Assembly (NCBI GenBank): GCA_963702075.1
Contig: OY969703.1
Location: 558,001-622,000 of the forward strand
DNA length: 64,000 bases
Direction: 5' to 3'
Source of the DNA: VAYN01 sp963702075
Lineage (GTDB): Bacteria > Actinomycetota > Thermoleophilia > Solirubrobacterales > 70-9
Position numbers and translations under genes: made by a program. Of the stretch, positions 54,118 through 63,043 are shown piece by piece (within the stretch, counting starts at the first letter, position 1; each line of letters begins with the position of its first letter). The notes under the pieces are model-generated. The model searched no databases, was not told the origin of the DNA, and worked only from the letters and a program-made list of their open reading frames with translations.

Positions 54118-57000
54118 ATGGGCCCCCGCGCGAGAACGGGATCTGTCCTGCCGCCCCCCAGCCAGGCGGTTGAGGATCGGGCGCCTGACTCGCTGGCCGG
54201 TGGAGTTGCTCAGCCGCTAAGGGGGGAGCTGGAGCAGCTGCTTGGCGCAGATCGCGTGTTGCATCGGGTCAGCGACCTCGTCGCTTACGCCTCTGACGCA
54301 AGCCCTTACCGGCTCTTTCCGCGCGCGGTGGTCGAGGCCCGCGACGGCGACGACGTCGCCAAGGTCCTGCGCTTCGGCCGCGAGCGGGGTATCCCCGTCA
54401 CCTTCCGCGCCGGCGGCACCAGCCTCAACGGCCAGGGCCAGAGCGAGGGCATCCTCGTCGACGTCCGCAAGCACTTCGGCGGTGTCGCGGTCGAGGACGA
54501 CGGGGCCCGCGCCCGGGTCAAGCCGGGGACGATCCTCGGCCACGCCAACCGCGTGCTCGCCCCGCACGGCCGCAAGCTCGGTCCCGACCCGGCCAGCACC
54601 GACGTCTGCACGGTCGGCGGCGTCGTCGCCAACAACTCGGGCGGGATGCGCTGCGGCGTTACCAAGGACTCCTACTCGACCGTGCGCGAGCTGACGTTCG
54701 TCCTGCCCTCGGGGACGAAGATCGACACCGGCGCGCCCGACGCGGCCGAGCGGTTCGCCGCCGCCGAGCCCGATCTGGTCGCCGGCCTGGAAGCGATCCG
54801 CGACGAGATCCGCGCCGACGCCGAGCTGGCCGAGCGGATCCGCCGCAAGTTCGCGATCAAGAACACGACCGGCTACCGGCTCTGCGCCTTCCTCGACGCC
54901 GACGAGCCGCTGGAGATCTTCCGCCGCCTGCTCGTCGGCTCGGAGGGCACGCTCGCCTTCCTCGCCGAGGTCGTCTTCGAGACGGTGCCGGTGCCGCCGG
55001 TGACGACCACCGCCTGGGTCCACTTCCCCGGCGTCGAGGAGGCGATCGCGCCGGTCGGAGACCTGGTCGCCTCCGGCGCCACCGCGGTCGAGCTGATGGT
55101 CGCGCCGGCGCTGATCACCGCCGCCTGGAACATGGTCGGGGCGCCGCAGGAGTGGAAAGAGCTGCCGCCGGAGTCGGCGGTGCTGCTGGTCGAGTTCGGC
55201 GGCGCCGACGAGGGCGACCTCGCCGCGCAGGTGCTCCGCGCCGAAGCGATCCTCGGCTCGCACGAGACGATCCGCCCGCTCGCCTTCACCCGGGAGCTGG
55301 AGGAGATCGAGCTCGCCTGGCGGGTGCGCGAGGGCCTGCACGGCCTGATCGGGCGGGTGCGGCCGGAGGGGACGGCGCTGATCGTCGAGGACGTCTGCGT
55401 GCCGCCCGAGCGGATCGCCGAAGGCGCCAAGGACCTGCAGGCGCTGCTCGGCGAGCACGGCTTCCTCCCCGGCGTCGCCGGCCACGCCTCGGCCGGCAAC
55501 CTTCACTTCATGCTGACGCCGGACTTCGCCAAGCAGGAGGATCTCGAGCGCTACGAGGCCTTCATGGGTGGCCTGGTCGAGCTGGTGGTCGAGAAGTACG
55601 ACGGCTCGCTCAAGGCCGAGCACGGGACCGGGGTCAACATGGCCCCTTATGTAGAGCGTGAGTGGGGGGAGAAGGCGACCGAGCTGATGTGGCGGCTGAA
55701 GCGGCTGGCCGACCCCGACGGCGTGCTCTCGCCGGGCGTCGTCCTCAGTCGCGACCCGGGCGTCCACCTGCGCAACTTGAAGACGACGCCGGCGATCGAG
55801 GACTGGGGTGGGGCGACCACCTGCGTCGAGTGCGGCTTCTGCGAGCCGGTCTGCCCCAGCCGCAACCTGACTACGACGCCGCGGCAGCGGATCGTCTTGC
55901 GGCGGGAGATGGCTCGGCAGCCGGCGGGGTCGGCGGTGCAGCGGGCGCTGCTCGAGGAGTACGCCTACGACGCGGTCGATACCTGTGCGACGGACGGCAG
56001 CTGCCAGATCGCCTGCCCATTGGGGATCGATACCGGGAAGATGGTCAAGGAGCTGCGGGTTGCCCAGCATGGTGAGAGGGCGGAAAAAGCGGCGTTGGCT
56101 ACGGCGAAGCGATGGGGGTTGGTCGAAAAAGCGTCGCGGGTTGGTCTGAAGGTTGCCGGGCCGTTGGTGCGCAGGACGGAGCGCGGGAAGGGGTTGCCGG
56201 GTCCTGGCGTTGGGGGAGGAGCGGGTGACCCCTCCCGGACAACAGCGGGGAGGGTCCGGGAGAGGTCACCCGCTCCTCCTTCGATCGGGGCTGTGGCTAT
56301 TTACGTGCCTAGTTGCACCAATCGGATCTTTGGCGGAAATCCCGTGCAGGCGTTGGTGGAGGTTTCGGCTCGGGCTGGGATGCCGGTGGCTGTTCCTGAC
56401 GATGTGGCGGGGAGTTGCTGTGGATTGCCTTGGAGCAGCAAAGGGTTCGATGCTGCTCACCGGCATAAGGCCAACGAGATGGTTGAGAAGCTCTGGCGGT
56501 GGAGTGACGAGGGGAAGCTGCCGGTGGTGATCGATGCGGCTTCCTGCACGGGGGCGATTGTGGATCCGGGGGAGGGGGTGCTCTCGGAGGAGAACTCGGA
56601 GCGGCTTTCGCAGATGGAGATCATCGATTCGGTTGCTTGGGCTTTGCGGTTGCTGCCTCAGCTAGAGATCTCGGAGAAGGTCGGATCAGCCACCGCGCAC
56701 CCGACCTGCGCCACCCGCCGCCTCGGCCTCGCCCATCCACTTCGTGCTCTCACGGAAGCCCTCGCCGACGAGGTCTACATCGCTCCCTCCGCCACCTGTT
56801 GCGGGTTCGCCGGCGATCGCGGGATCTCGCATCCCGAGCTGACCGCTTCGGCGACGCGGCCGCAGGCGGAAGAGCTCGAAGGCCGCCGCTTCGACGCTTA
56901 CCTCTCCTCCAACCGCACCTGCGAGATCGCGATGTCTCGCGCTACCGGAGAGCAGTATGAGTCGCCGTTGCTGCTGTTGGAGCGGCTAACTCGGGGTTGA
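54118..57000 (+). CDS. fused FAD-linked oxidase and Fe-S (CCG-domain) 2-hydroxyacid dehydrogenase
   Basis: 960 residues. The FAD_binding_4 domain (from about residue 70) contains VTFRAGGTSLNGQGQSEGI and VCTVGGVVANNSGGMRCGV. The FAD-oxidase C-terminal domain contains GVAGHASAGNLHFML and KAEHGTGVNMAPYVE. Two ferredoxin-like clusters follow (CVECGFCEPVCPS; CATDGSCQIACPLG), then CCG domains (VPSCTNRIFGG, GSCCGLPWSS, TCCGFAGDRG). This GlcD-GlcF-like fusion is the D-lactate dehydrogenase type II layout. A 65 bp H1 hairpin at 56215 is read through in frame between the Fe-S and CCG parts. The substrate may be a 2-hydroxyacid feeding mdlC. Confidence 0.92.
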   Translation: MGPRARTGSVLPPPSQAVEDRAPDSLAGGVAQPLRGELEQLLGADRVLHRVSDLVAYASDASPYRLFPRAVVEARDGDDVAKVLRFGRERGIPVTFRAGGTSLNGQGQSEGILVDVRKHFGGVAVEDDGARARVKPGTILGHANRVLAPHGRKLGPDPASTDVCTVGGVVANNSGGMRCGVTKDSYSTVRELTFVLPSGTKIDTGAPDAAERFAAAEPDLVAGLEAIRDEIRADAELAERIRRKFAIKNTTGYRLCAFLDADEPLEIFRRLLVGSEGTLAFLAEVVFETVPVPPVTTTAWVHFPGVEEAIAPVGDLVASGATAVELMVAPALITAAWNMVGAPQEWKELPPESAVLLVEFGGADEGDLAAQVLRAEAILGSHETIRPLAFTRELEEIELAWRVREGLHGLIGRVRPEGTALIVEDVCVPPERIAEGAKDLQALLGEHGFLPGVAGHASAGNLHFMLTPDFAKQEDLERYEAFMGGLVELVVEKYDGSLKAEHGTGVNMAPYVEREWGEKATELMWRLKRLADPDGVLSPGVVLSRDPGVHLRNLKTTPAIEDWGGATTCVECGFCEPVCPSRNLTTTPRQRIVLRREMARQPAGSAVQRALLEEYAYDAVDTCATDGSCQIACPLGIDTGKMVKELRVAQHGERAEKAALATAKRWGLVEKASRVGLKVAGPLVRRTERGKGLPGPGVGGGAGDPSRTTAGRVRERSPAPPSIGAVAIYVPSCTNRIFGGNPVQALVEVSARAGMPVAVPDDVAGSCCGLPWSSKGFDAAHRHKANEMVEKLWRWSDEGKLPVVIDAASCTGAIVDPGEGVLSEENSERLSQMEIIDSVAWALRLLPQLEISEKVGSATAHPTCATRRLGLAHPLRALTEALADEVYIAPSATCCGFAGDRGISHPELTASATRPQAEELEGRRFDAYLSSNRTCEIAMSRATGEQYESPLLLLERLTRG
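56215..56279. repeat. hairpin element family H1, copy 3 (inside a CDS)
   Basis: 26 bp arms (56215-56240 and 56254-56279, one mismatch) around loop AACAGCGGGGAGG. It encodes a Gly/Arg/Pro-rich linker between the ferredoxin-like and CCG domains. Same size as copy 1, different arms. Confidence 0.9.
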
Positions 57001-57852
57001 GCTTTTGGCGAGGTCGACGCTTTCGGCGTCGATGTCGCGGACGAGCTCGGCGAATTTCGGTTCGGTCTCCATCCGCTTGTCGAGCAGGGGGTTGAGCAGG
57101 CCGCGGAAGGCGGCGACGTAGCGCCACCACTTGGGGACGAAGATCCGCGGCGCCTGTTCTTCGATCCCGCGCACGAGGCCGGCGCCGGCCTCTTCGGGGC
57201 TGATCCGTTTCATCAGCCATTTCGGGCTCAGTTTTTCCACCCGCGGCGAGGTCTCCTGGGCGAAGGCGTCCTGGACCAGTTTGGTGTCGACCCAGCCGAA
57301 GTAGGCGACGCTGGCGCTGGCGCCGTGCGGTTTCAGCTCCACCCGCAGCGCCCGGCCCAGCGACTCGACCCCGGCCTTGGCGACCGCGTAGGGCGTGTTG
57401 CCGAAACCGTTGGCGAAGGCGTAGACGGAGGAGATGACGATCATCTGGCCCTTGCGCTCGACGATCTGCGGCAGCGCCGCCCGCACCGTCCGCCAGACGC
57501 CGAGCAGGTCGACCTCGAAGACCCGCTCCCACTCCTCGCCGGAGATCCCGCGCACGGTCGCGAACTTCTTCTGCGCGATGCCGGCGTTGGCGACGGCGAC
57601 GTCGAGGCCGCCGAACTCTTCGACGATCTGGGCGACCGCGTTCATCAGCGCGCTCTGGTCGGTGACGTCGCCGCCGAGCCCGATCGCCCGCGGCCCGATC
57701 CGCTCCGCCGCCTCGCGCGCCTCCTCGGCGCTGAGGTCGAGCACCGCGACGGTGGCGCCGCGCATGTGCATCTGCCGCGCGGTCTCGAAGCCGATGCCGC
57801 GGGCGGCACCGGTGACCAGCGCGACTTTGCCGTTGAGGTCGTAGCGATCCAT
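56986..57852 (-). CDS. short-chain dehydrogenase/reductase
   Basis: 288 residues. Cofactor motif GAARGIGF (TGxxxGxG form), the NAG strand in VAVANAGI, and the catalytic set Ser in ISSVYAF with Y-x3-K in YAVAKAG. The adenine pocket Asp (VLDLSAEEA) indicates NAD preference over NADP. The C-terminal 70 residues include a hydrophobic tail (FVPKWWRYVAAFRGLLNPL) that may attach to the membrane. It converges on the Fe-S dehydrogenase gene with 15 nt overlap. Substrate unknown. Confidence 0.93.
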   Translation of the reverse strand: MDRYDLNGKVALVTGAARGIGFETARQMHMRGATVAVLDLSAEEAREAAERIGPRAIGLGGDVTDQSALMNAVAQIVEEFGGLDVAVANAGIAQKKFATVRGISGEEWERVFEVDLLGVWRTVRAALPQIVERKGQMIVISSVYAFANGFGNTPYAVAKAGVESLGRALRVELKPHGASASVAYFGWVDTKLVQDAFAQETSPRVEKLSPKWLMKRISPEEAGAGLVRGIEEQAPRIFVPKWWRYVAAFRGLLNPLLDKRMETEPKFAELVRDIDAESVDLAKSSTPS

Positions 57853-57930
57853 CAACTCGGCACCCTAGCTAGTCGCTCACAAATCTGACTCGGGTCACCG
57901 TTTGATGACCGCTCATAGAATCGTGAGCTC

Positions 57931-60900
57931 GTGCCCGGCTTCCAACCCGTCGACCCGAAGCAGTCCTTCCCCGAGCTGGAGGAGCGGGTGCTCGCGCGCT
58001 GGCGCGAGGAGGGGGTCTTCGAGCGCTCGCTCGCCCAGCGCGAGGGCGCCCCGGTCTGGAGCTTCTACGAGGGGCCGCCGACCGCCAACGGCCGCCCCGG
58101 TTCCCACCACGTCCTCGCCCGCGTCTTCAAGGACGTCTACCCGCGCTACAAGACGATGTGCGGTTTCCGTGTCCCGCGCAAGGCCGGCTGGGACTGCCAC
58201 GGCCTGCCGGTCGAGCTCGAGGTCGAAAAGCAGCTCGGCATCTCCTCCAAGCAGGAGATCGAGGAGTTCGGGATCGCCGAGTTCAACCAGCGCTGCCGCA
58301 CCTCCGTCTTCGAGTACGTCGAGGAGTGGAACAGGCTGACCGAGCGGATCGGCTTCTGGATCGACCTCGACGACCCCTACGTCACCCTCGAGGACGACTA
58401 CATCGAGTCGGTCTGGTGGTCGCTGCGCAAACTCTGGGACGACGGCCGCCTCTACGAGGGCCACAAGGTCGTCCCCTATTGCCCGCGCTGCGGCACCGCG
58501 TTGTCTTCGCACGAGGTGGCCCTCGGATACGAGGACGTCAAGGACCCTTCGATCTACGTGCGGTTCCCCTTGGTCGACGACGACGCGTCCCTGCTCGTTT
58601 GGACGACGACGCCCTGGACCTTGCCCGGGAACGTCGCCGTTGCGGTGGCGCCGGAGGTCACCTACGTGCGGGCACGCGTCAACGACGAGATCGTGATCCT
58701 CGCCGAGCCGCTGGTCGAAAAAGTGCTGGGTGAGGAGGCGGAGGTGCTGGACCGCTTCTCAGGGACCGACCTGATCGGGCGACGTTACGAAGGGCCGGTC
58801 TTTGAGCTCGCTGACGGAGGGCCCGCGCCGGCTTCCACCGATCCCTTCCACATCTTGGGGGGCGACTTCGTCACCACCGACGACGGCACCGGCCTCGTCC
58901 ACATCGCCCCCGCTTTCGGCGAAGACGATTACAAAGTCGCCGCCGACAACGGCGTCTTCAACCCGACTGACGCCGGCACGCTCTACAACCCGGTGGGCCT
59001 AGATGGCAAGTTCACCTCGCAAGTCGTCGGCTTCGAGGGCCAGTTCGTCAAGGACGCCGAGACCACCAGGGCCCTGATCGCCGACCTCGACTCGCGTGCC
59101 CTGCTCTTCCGCGAGCAGGTCTATGAGCACTCCTACCCGCACTGCTGGCGCTGCGGCACGCCGCTCCTCTACTACGCGAAGTCGAGCTGGTACATCGCGA
59201 CCTCGCAGGCGCGGGATGCGCTCCTGGCCAACAACGAGGAGATCGGCTGGCACCCCGAGCACGTCAAGCACGGCCGCTTCGGCAAATGGCTGGAGAACAA
59301 CGTCGACTGGGCGCTCTCGCGCGACCGCTACTGGGGGACGCCGCTGCCGATCTGGGAGTGCACGGCGGAGGGCTGCGACGAGCGCTTCTGCGCCGGCTCG
59401 GTCGAGGACTTGCGCGAGCGGGCACGCGGCACCGTCCCCGAGGACCTGCACCGCCCCTACATCGACGGCGTCTCGCTCGACTGCGAGCGCTGCGGCGGCG
59501 AGATGCGGCGCGTCCTCTCGGTGATCGACACCTGGTACGACAGCGGCGCGATGCCCTTCGCCCAGTTCCACTACCCGTTCGAGGGCAAGGAGGAGTTCGA
59601 GGAGCGCTTCCCGGCCGACTACATCTGCGAGGCCCAGGACCAGACCCGCGGCTGGTTCTACACCCTGCTCGCCGAGTCGACCCTGCTCTTCGACACCTCC
59701 AGCTACAAGAACTGCGTCTGCCTCGGCCTGATCCTCGACCCCGAGGGGCAGAAGATGTCGAAGAGCCGCGGCAACGTCGTCGACCCCTGGGACGTCCTCG
59801 ACGCCCACGGTGCCGATGCCTTCCGCTGGTACTACCTGACCGCGCAACAGCCCTGGGCGGGCTATCGCTTCTCGGTCGACACCGTCGGCGAATCGGTTCG
59901 CCAGTTCCTGCTGACCCTGTGGAACACCTACTCGTTCTGGGTGCTGTACGCGAACGCCGAGAACCTCGCCCCGGAGGATCTCAGCTGTTCCTTTTGCTCG
60001 GATAGCGAGCAAAAGGAACAGGCGAACGAGCTGACCGACCTCGACCGCTGGGCGCTTTCGCGGCTGCAGGCGACGACCGCGACCGTGCGCGAGCGGATGG
60101 ACGACTACGACTGCACTACCGCCGGGCGGGCGATCGCCGAGTACGTCGAGGAGCTCTCGAACTGGTACGTGCGCCTCAGCCGCCGTCGCTTCTGGGACGG
60201 CGATAGGGCAGCCTTCGCAACCCTGCGCCACTGCTTGCTGGAGACGACGGCGATGCTCGCCCCGTTCACGCCCTTCCTCGCCGACGAGATCCACCGCAAC
60301 CTCAGCGACGAGGATGCCGCGCCCTCGGTCCACCTGCGCGACTTCCCTGCGGTCGATGCCTCGCTCGCCGATCCCGAGCTAGAGCAGGGAATGGAGGCGG
60401 TCCGCCTCACGGTCGAGCTCGGCCGCGCGGCCCGTGCCCAGGCGAAGGCGAAGGTGCGCCAGCCCCTGCGCCGCGCCGTGATCGTCGCCAACGAGGCCGA
60501 GCGTGCCGCGATCGAAGCCCGCACCGACCTCGTCACCGCCGAGCTCAACGTCAAGGAGCTCGACTTCGTCAGCGACGAGTCCGAGCTGGTCTCTTACAGC
60601 GCCAAGCCCAACTACCGGGCCCTCGGCCCCCGCTTCGGCAAGAACATGCCCCAGGTAGCCGCCGCCGTCGAGGCACTCGACGCCGCCCACGTCGCCGCCG
60701 TCCTCGCCGAAGGCGGCGAGATCGGGATCGCGATCGACGGTAGCGACCACACCCTCGGCCCCGACGACGTCACCCTCGCCCTCCAGCCCCTCGAGGGCTA
60801 CGAGGTAGAGGCGGAGGCCGGTCATGCCGTAGCCCTCCAGCTCGAGCTAGACGACGACCTCCGCCGCGAGGGCCTGGCCCGCGAGATCGTCCACGCCGTC

Positions 60901-61113
60901 CAGATCGCCCGCAAAGACGCCGGCCTGGAGATCACCGACCGCATCTCCCTCACCCTCACCGGCGACCAAGACCTCCTCCAAGCCGCCCAGGCCCACCAGG
61001 GCTACCTGGCCAAAGAGGTCCTAGCCACCTCCGTTTCATACGACGGTGAAGCCAACGGAGCGAGCGCGAAGATCGACGGCCGAGACCTCAAAATCGGCGT
61101 TTCTCGCGCTTAG
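57931..61113 (+). CDS. ileS: isoleucyl-tRNA synthetase, type 2, with GSHH active-site motif
   Basis: 1060 residues from GTG. The signature region reads PPTANGRPGSHH (residues 49-60): the canonical HxGH is replaced by GSHH, the swapped GXHH form known from a subset of type 2 IleRS. KMSKS is intact at about 608-612 (QKMSKSRGN). Zinc-like CPRCGT and a full editing domain are present, and the anticodon and C-terminal domains follow. A 37 bp palindrome (P37) is embedded in frame at residues 685-697, in the linker between catalytic core and anticodon-binding domain. Type 2 enzymes resist mupirocin; the GXHH form is linked to very strong resistance in published work. Confidence 0.95.
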   Translation: MPGFQPVDPKQSFPELEERVLARWREEGVFERSLAQREGAPVWSFYEGPPTANGRPGSHHVLARVFKDVYPRYKTMCGFRVPRKAGWDCHGLPVELEVEKQLGISSKQEIEEFGIAEFNQRCRTSVFEYVEEWNRLTERIGFWIDLDDPYVTLEDDYIESVWWSLRKLWDDGRLYEGHKVVPYCPRCGTALSSHEVALGYEDVKDPSIYVRFPLVDDDASLLVWTTTPWTLPGNVAVAVAPEVTYVRARVNDEIVILAEPLVEKVLGEEAEVLDRFSGTDLIGRRYEGPVFELADGGPAPASTDPFHILGGDFVTTDDGTGLVHIAPAFGEDDYKVAADNGVFNPTDAGTLYNPVGLDGKFTSQVVGFEGQFVKDAETTRALIADLDSRALLFREQVYEHSYPHCWRCGTPLLYYAKSSWYIATSQARDALLANNEEIGWHPEHVKHGRFGKWLENNVDWALSRDRYWGTPLPIWECTAEGCDERFCAGSVEDLRERARGTVPEDLHRPYIDGVSLDCERCGGEMRRVLSVIDTWYDSGAMPFAQFHYPFEGKEEFEERFPADYICEAQDQTRGWFYTLLAESTLLFDTSSYKNCVCLGLILDPEGQKMSKSRGNVVDPWDVLDAHGADAFRWYYLTAQQPWAGYRFSVDTVGESVRQFLLTLWNTYSFWVLYANAENLAPEDLSCSFCSDSEQKEQANELTDLDRWALSRLQATTATVRERMDDYDCTTAGRAIAEYVEELSNWYVRLSRRRFWDGDRAAFATLRHCLLETTAMLAPFTPFLADEIHRNLSDEDAAPSVHLRDFPAVDASLADPELEQGMEAVRLTVELGRAARAQAKAKVRQPLRRAVIVANEAERAAIEARTDLVTAELNVKELDFVSDESELVSYSAKPNYRALGPRFGKNMPQVAAAVEALDAAHVAAVLAEGGEIGIAIDGSDHTLGPDDVTLALQPLEGYEVEAEAGHAVALQLELDDDLRREGLAREIVHAVQIARKDAGLEITDRISLTLTGDQDLLQAAQAHQGYLAKEVLATSVSYDGEANGASAKIDGRDLKIGVSRA
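59985..60021. repeat. 37 bp palindrome P37, copy 2 (inside ileS)
   Basis: 16 bp perfect arms (CTGTTCCTTTTGCTCG and complement) around GATAG. Compared with copy 1, one arm base pair is changed on both sides (C-G to T-A) and the loop differs. It adds residues such as CSFCSDSEQKEQ to ileS without breaking the frame. Confidence 0.9.
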
Positions 61114-61152
61114 GTGGGGGAGAGAAGTGAGGCATTCGGCCCTTAGCGGGGC

Positions 61153-61368
61153 GTGTACTTCACCAGGCACGCGAAGAACAAACTGCGGGAAGAGGGGCTG
61201 ACCCAGGCCGATGCCTTGTTCGTCGTCCGGAACCCACTGCGAATAGAAAAGGAAACAAGAGGCAACTGGCGCTATCTTGGCCAGATCGAAGGTAAGTGGT
61301 TCCGAGTAGTGATTGCCGGTGACGATCCGAACGTTGTGATTTCCATTCACCCGAGGAGGCGACCATGA
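61153..61368 (+). CDS. DUF4258-like small nuclease toxin
   Basis: 71 residues from GTG. YFTRHAKNKLREEGLTQADA, then VVRNPLRIEKETRGNWRYLG and WFRVVIAGDD, then VVISIHPRRRP follow the BrnT/DUF4258 layout of a compact RelE-like RNase (His/Lys/Glu helix, Pro turn, two strands). It overlaps the next gene by 4 nt (ATGA). Together they form the second DUF2283-type pair of the window. Catalysis is inferred from the family. Confidence 0.75.
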   Translation: MYFTRHAKNKLREEGLTQADALFVVRNPLRIEKETRGNWRYLGQIEGKWFRVVIAGDDPNVVISIHPRRRP

Positions 61369-61664
61369 AAGCCGACTACGACAGCGAGGCAAATGCTCTG
61401 TTGATCACCTTGTCGGAGGACGCTCGCTGCGACGATGGAGACAGCGTCGATGAGCATGAGCTGTGCAACGTTGGGTTGCTCCGGGATCAGGTAAAAAGCA
61501 TCGAGTTGCTCTACCCCGCGGACAACCTGGAGCTGCTCGAGGTTGCAGCCGAGCGGTTTGATCTCGATGTCGAAGGCCTGCTGGCGTCAGCGCGGGCGGC
61601 TCTGGCTGCTCCGGACCGGGAGGTCACGATTGCCCTCGGCGGTCGTTTGGCGGGAAGCCGCTAG
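61365..61664 (+). CDS. DUF2283-like protein, probable antitoxin
   Basis: 99 residues. The opening KADYDSEANALLITLSEDA is the DUF2283 strand pattern (YD..AD.LYI.L). The C-terminal half is helical and alanine-rich. A start at the overlapping ATG couples it to the toxin-like gene. It ends 4 nt inside the convergent tautomerase-like gene. The pair differs from the one at 8641 in length of the second protein, and both fit the family. Confidence 0.75.
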   Translation: MKADYDSEANALLITLSEDARCDDGDSVDEHELCNVGLLRDQVKSIELLYPADNLELLEVAAERFDLDVEGLLASARAALAAPDREVTIALGGRLAGSR

Positions 61665-61840
61665 TCCTGGGGCGCTTCGCCGATGATGAAGTCCGACTTC
61701 TTGGAGTCGTCGAACTTCACCCAGCAATGATCGGGCGCCACTCCGGCGACCTCGATCAGGGCCGCTTCGATTCGCTTGGCGATCTCCGCCTTTTGCTCGT
61801 CGGAGCGGCCCTCGTACCAATGGACGTGAACGAACGGCAT
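61661..61840 (-). CDS. 4-oxalocrotonate tautomerase-like protein
   Basis: 59 residues beginning MPFVHVHWYEGRS; Pro-1 after Met removal is the catalytic base of the tautomerase family. EQKAEIAKRIEAALIEVAG and WVKFDDSKKSDF follow the family fold. The start overlaps the thioredoxin stop by 1 nt (TAATG), so both are translated together. The longer frame upstream is not used. Confidence 0.9.
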   Translation of the reverse strand: MPFVHVHWYEGRSDEQKAEIAKRIEAALIEVAGVAPDHCWVKFDDSKKSDFIIGEAPQD

Positions 61841-62166
61841 TAGGCGAGCGCCGGCTCCAGCTCGGCCTCGAGGCGGCGCTTGGGCATCGCGCCGACGATT
61901 TTCTTCGCGATCGCGCCGTCTTTGAAGAGGATCATCGTCGGGATCGAGAGAACCTCGTAGTTGGCCGCCGTCTGCTGGTTCTCGTCGACGTTGATCGAGA
62001 CGATCTTGAGGTCGTCGCGCTCGCCGTCGATCTCCTCGAGAACGGGATGGACGACGCGGCAGGGACCGCACCAGGGCGCCCAGAAGTCGACGAGCACGGG
62101 CCCTTCGGCATCGAGCACGTCGGATTTGAAGGTGGCGTCGGTTACGTCGGTCAATTTGCCAGTCAC
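61840..62166 (-). CDS. trxA: thioredoxin
   Basis: 108 residues with the active site WCGPC at 32-36 and the cis-proline region SIPTMILFKDG. Standard length. It reduces cytosolic disulphides. It lies between the tautomerase-like gene (overlap) and the mannosyltransferase gene (36 nt). Confidence 0.96.
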   Translation of the reverse strand: MTGKLTDVTDATFKSDVLDAEGPVLVDFWAPWCGPCRVVHPVLEEIDGERDDLKIVSINVDENQQTAANYEVLSIPTMILFKDGAIAKKIVGAMPKRRLEAELEPALA

Positions 62167-62202
62167 TGTCCGTCTCCCGGTCGTGTGTTTGCCCTCAATA
62201 CT

Positions 62203-62973
62203 TCAGAAAGTATAGCGCCGATGTCCAGAGCCGGATGGAGCCTCCACGGCCGCGCTTCCCCCGAAGCGGAGCAGGGGCAGCCGCCAAACGGCCTCGGCGA
62301 CGATCGACAGGTCCATCTTCGATTTCCCTACCCGCCGCTCGCGGAAAAGGATCGGCACCTCGACGACTTTGAACCCGCAGCGGATCGCCCGGTAGGTCAG
62401 CTCGACCTGGAAGGCGTAGCCGCGGGTGGTGATCGCGCCGAGGTCGATCGCTTCCAGAACCTCGCGCCGGAAGCACTTGAAGCCGCCGGTGAGGTCGCGC
62501 ACGTCGACCCCCAGCATCAGCCGCGCGTAGGTGCTGCCGCCGCGGCTGATCGCCCGCCGCAGCGCTCCCCAGTCGCTGACCCCGCCGCCGGCGACGTAGC
62601 GGGAGCCGAGCACGACGTCGGCGCGCTTCGCCCCCTCCAGCAGGCGCGGCAGGTAGGCGGGGTCGTGGGAGAAGTCGGAGTCCATCTCCAGCACGAAGCC
62701 GGCGCCGCCCTCGAGCGCTCGCCGGAAGCCGGCGACGTAGGCGGGGCCGAGGCCTTCCTTGCGCGGGCGGTGCAGGACGGCGACGTTCTCGTGCCGCGCG
62801 GCCAGGCGGTCGGCGATCTCACCGGTCCCGTCGGGCGAGTTGTCGTCGACGACCAGGATCTGCGCGCTCGGCGGCAGCTTCGCCCGCGCGGCCTCGACCA
62901 GCGGCTCCAGGTTCTCGGCCTCGTCGAAAGTCGGCAGCACCAACCAGGCGGGGCCCGCAGGGGACTGGCTCAT
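62203..62973 (-). CDS. polyprenol-phosphate mannosyltransferase (GT2, Dpm1-like)
   Basis: 256 residues from ATG (MSQSPAGPAWLV). VLPTFDEAENLEPLVEAA, the DxD-like VDDNSPDGTG, VLEMDSDFSHDPAYLP and GSRYVAGGGVSDW are typical of dolichol/polyprenol monophosphomannose synthases. RRAISRGGSTYARLMLG and DLTGGFKCFRREVLE complete the family signature. It lacks C-terminal membrane helices, as in actinobacterial Ppm1 catalytic domains. Supplies mannose for lipoglycans or protein glycosylation. Confidence 0.92.
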   Translation of the reverse strand: MSQSPAGPAWLVLPTFDEAENLEPLVEAARAKLPPSAQILVVDDNSPDGTGEIADRLAARHENVAVLHRPRKEGLGPAYVAGFRRALEGGAGFVLEMDSDFSHDPAYLPRLLEGAKRADVVLGSRYVAGGGVSDWGALRRAISRGGSTYARLMLGVDVRDLTGGFKCFRREVLEAIDLGAITTRGYAFQVELTYRAIRCGFKVVEVPILFRERRVGKSKMDLSIVAEAVWRLPLLRFGGSAAVEAPSGSGHRRYTF

Positions 62974-63043
62974 CGCCGCGATGCTATTCCGGATCGCCAA
63001 GCCGACTTAAAGAAGCGCCCGCCGCCTGGGTAAGTTCTGCCTC

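Noticed and set aside
57853..57930. T-box leader upstream of ileS
   Set aside because: Only 78 nt separate the divergent SDR start from ileS, too short for a T-box, and no T-box consensus is seen.
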